From Anarhynchus alexandrinus (Eukaryota > Chordata > Aves > Charadriiformes > Charadriidae), in NCBI GenBank assembly GCA_008711295.1, contig VUYV01000216.1, positions 243,802 through 307,801 of the forward strand: a DNA stretch of 64,000 bases, in the 5' to 3' direction. The notes below the pieces were generated by a model. That model was not told the origin of the DNA, did no database searches, and saw only the letters and a program-made list of their open reading frames with translations. Below, piece by piece: positions 61,401 to 64,000 of this stretch; position 1 is the stretch's first letter, and every line of letters begins with the position of its first letter. The translations under genes were made by a program, and so were the position numbers.

Positions 61401-62985
61401 TGAATCCACCCTGATTCCATATAAACTTCTTTTTCTTCTTACCATGTGCCTCTCTCTTCAAGAACACATCTTAATTTTAGATGCATCAAGTGAATGACGT
61501 TTGAGGAGATATGTTTGGAATGCTTAATATTTCACAACATCTGCACTGACTTCAGCTCATCCCTTGCAAACTTTTTCAGTATGACCCAGGAATTCCTCTT
61601 GCGTTGACCACGAGGGAAAACTAAACAGTGAATGCTGGTAGTGGACTCGCCAGTGTTCAGCAACAGTAATGTTGCTCTACGTAGCATGTAGCAACTCTCT
61701 AGTACTAGAACAGAAAGAGTAAAGGAAATCTTGAGCCTACCATAGGCAAATCTGGTGTTTAACGGTAACTTGTTTCTGGTGCTCCAGAACTTGACTCCTG
61801 CCAGCAAACAAAATGTCTAAGCCATGCCCTTTGCCATGTCACTCATAAAAGATGACCAATTTTACCACCAAAATGAAAGGATTACTGATGCAGAATTGAT
61901 GCCCGTTTCCAATCTAGGGGGACACTAAGATATTGAAGAAGGAAAAGGAGGGAATGAAATGTGAGACCTACGTTTTGGACAGGGTCCCATGCTGTATAGC
62001 TGTGCTGGGATTACCTCCACGATGAATAGTTTCCTTGGGAAAACAGAAGTAGAACAAGATGACCTGAATGCCCGGTGTTAACAAAAACATTAGTACCTCG
62101 TACAGTGCAGGAACTGTGTGAGAACAGTTAGTCCTTGTGTAAAGATTGCCCCGTAGTGCTGAAAGGTCAGGGAGACCTTGGAGTTTGCTGCTGCTTCGTA
62201 AACCGATGAACAATGTTTCCTGACACTAGACTTGGAGAAACAACATTTCGCTATTTCCAGTCCCTCTCCATCCCCTAGATGTCATCAATATAAACTGGAT
62301 TAGGTGAGAAACAATCAGAAAACTATTTTCAAAGAGTTATCTTCCTGAAAATACGTAGTTTTATGTTTTATCTCACAGAAGATACTTGGGGAGTCCTTTT
62401 AAGATACCTCCCGATCTCATTGTACCTCTGGATGTTGGGAGGTCAAAATGGTTAGGAAGAGTGTCTGAAATGTAAAACATCTTGGGCTTTGTTCTGTTGC
62501 CTGCACTTTAGCGCTTGCCGCCTTTGGCAGATACCTATACAGATCCATTAGCCGTCTGCGTTGGTGAGTGAGATGTTAATGCAACTCTGAAGAAAAATTG
62601 CCAAGGAAAGGAAAACATTGGGAGAACTCTAAAAATATGTCAAAACCGGTTAGGGTGGGTTTGGGGCTTTTTAGTAAAACTGGAATGTTTTTAAAAATAA
62701 ATAATGGAAAACTTTGTGTAAACCAAAATTCTTACTCAATACCTATGGTCTTTTCGGTTTGGATTTAAGTTTCAGCTTGACACTATAGTAGCTCAATGTT
62801 GAATTCTGTTTGTTACGAAACTCCCTTTTCCACATTTTTATACAGTCCTTTTATACGTGGTGGTACAGTAATTTCTTAAGACTTTTGTATCATCTGAACC
62901 AGCAAAAACAGTGAATAAAGTAAAGGTTTAGAAGAGAAGAACAATTTTAGCGTAGAACATTGCACTGATTATGGGAGCGTTGGAG

Positions 62986-63023
62986 TTTGGTTTGGTTTGG
63001 TTTTTTTATTTTGGTTTGGTTTT
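62986..63023. repeat. (GGTTT)n simple repeat
   Basis: Repeated GGTTT units, interrupted by a T7 run and ATTTT. It is an ordinary short tandem repeat. Confidence 0.85.
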
Positions 63024-64000
63024 TCCCCTTGGCTGCATAGATTGCTTGATCTTTAATATTGAGTGAAGCCATTACACTGGATATATATAAGAAGCCTGAA
63101 TTCATGCTTCATGAGCAGCCTTAATTCTATTACTTACTAATTTGAGAGCTTGTTTTTTTAATATTAATATCCCTTTTATGAGTTTTTCAAGTTGTGTTTT
63201 TTGTTTTTGTGTTTTGTTTTTTTTGAAACCAAAACCTTGGAACCTGCTTGCCAGATTCTATCAATTGCACCACTTGCAGTAAGTAGTGAAGTATTTGTTC
63301 TTCATGACCCAGACTTTGAACTGGTGCTTACAAACTTCATTATGAACACTTCCCATTGATGCTTTCACATCAAAAATCAAAGAGAGGCTGTAGCTGAGCG
63401 AAATCAGAGCCTTGTTAATAATGGCAAAAAATAGGCTTTTATTTATGTGTCTTATAAACTGCCAATGGCAAACTAATACAATTGAATATCTCTTTGTTTC
63501 AAATTAATGTGTGCTGCAAATGGCACTCATGCATATTTAATGGAAAGAAGGAGATTAGAGGACTCTGTAGATAAGAATTGTGAGATTCTCTTGTAGTGTA
63601 TTATCAACTTGACTTGAATTCCTGCCCGTTTTGAATGCTCACCTCTTCTCAGCCTTTTCCCACTGTACACCAGGCAGTTCCAATTTATGGAGTTGTATTT
63701 TTTTTTTCCTAAGAGCGTAATTTATCTAAACAGGTACCTAATGACATGCACAGTTTGTGGGCTCTCTTCCCATCTTTGAAAATGAGCTTTTGCTCCAAAC
63801 GCCAGCCACGAAAAAGCAAATCGGTGTTTTGTGTTTGTGTGAAACCATACGATTCCATTTAACAAACAGGGCTGCTCTTGAGGCCTGGGCTGTCGCAATG
63901 ATCCCCTATTTTCATCCCCTGCTGAACCGGGGAGTTGACAGCTGTGACTATGCTTTTATGATGCCTCCTTTGAATGAATGTGAAGAGGGAGCTCATGGTT

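Larger units (their letters stand above)
56692..64000. other. Non-coding stretch, no gene recognised
   Basis: About 7.3 kb. It contains T15 (56,778-56,792), two splice-like intervals near 57.8-58.2 kb, an AT-rich patch (58,400-58,480) and a GGTTT repeat (62,986-63,023). A segment near 63.4-63.6 kb has AT-rich, homeodomain/octamer-like motifs and could be a conserved enhancer. No coding exon is supported. Confidence 0.6.

Noticed and set aside
1..64000. tRNA genes, CRISPR arrays, bacterial operons or phage
   Set aside because: No tRNA B-box-like GGTTCGAATCC, spaced identical repeats or tightly packed same-strand genes were found. All large-scale features are vertebrate.

Overview
The window looks like nuclear DNA of a bird. 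It is AT-rich and almost devoid of long reading frames. Its recognisable interspersed repeats are CR1 LINE copies, three of them minus-strand 3' fragments with the bird-type ending (repeats close to TCATAGAA, then GGTTTAGGTTGGAA). It also carries one solo retroviral LTR of a type I associate with bird genomes, and I saw no mammalian SINEs. The species cannot be named. No prokaryotic gene organisation, operon, CRISPR array or tRNA gene was seen.

Layout. 1-11.6 kb: unique non-coding DNA. 11.65-12.29 kb: a GC-richer segment I cannot identify. 12.47-13.83 kb: a 5'-truncated, plus-strand CR1 with a broken reverse transcriptase. 13.8-23.8 kb: unique non-coding DNA ending in a pyrimidine tract. 23.8-24.56 kb: a strong CpG island, the only clear promoter-like region, followed at 24,643 by a good splice-donor match (CAAG|GTACGT). 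It is probably the promoter and first, mostly untranslated, exon of a plus-strand gene or lncRNA whose identity I cannot give. 24.6-32 kb: non-coding, with a faint ancient LINE/SINE tail, an alternating purine-pyrimidine tract and a poly-C run. 32.04, 42.18 and 56.57 kb: three minus-strand CR1 3' fragments. 43.33-43.91 kb: the minus-strand solo LTR. 52.38-53.34 kb: a very old minus-strand CR1-like relic, visible only as ordered reverse-transcriptase motifs at the expected spacing. 54.49 kb: a short plus-strand CR1 tail. The remainder to 64 kb is unique non-coding DNA with AT-rich patches.

No protein-coding exon can be supported. The longest open frames (up to about 147 codons) have no family resemblance and are expected by chance, apart from the 248-codon CR1 remnant. 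The simplest reading is an intergenic or intronic region around one CpG-island promoter. There is no sign of a new multi-gene system. The points most worth checking are the CpG island with its donor, the ancient LINE relic with a 22-bp perfect palindrome inside it, and a 33-bp duplication across a single N at 50,407 that looks like an assembly join.
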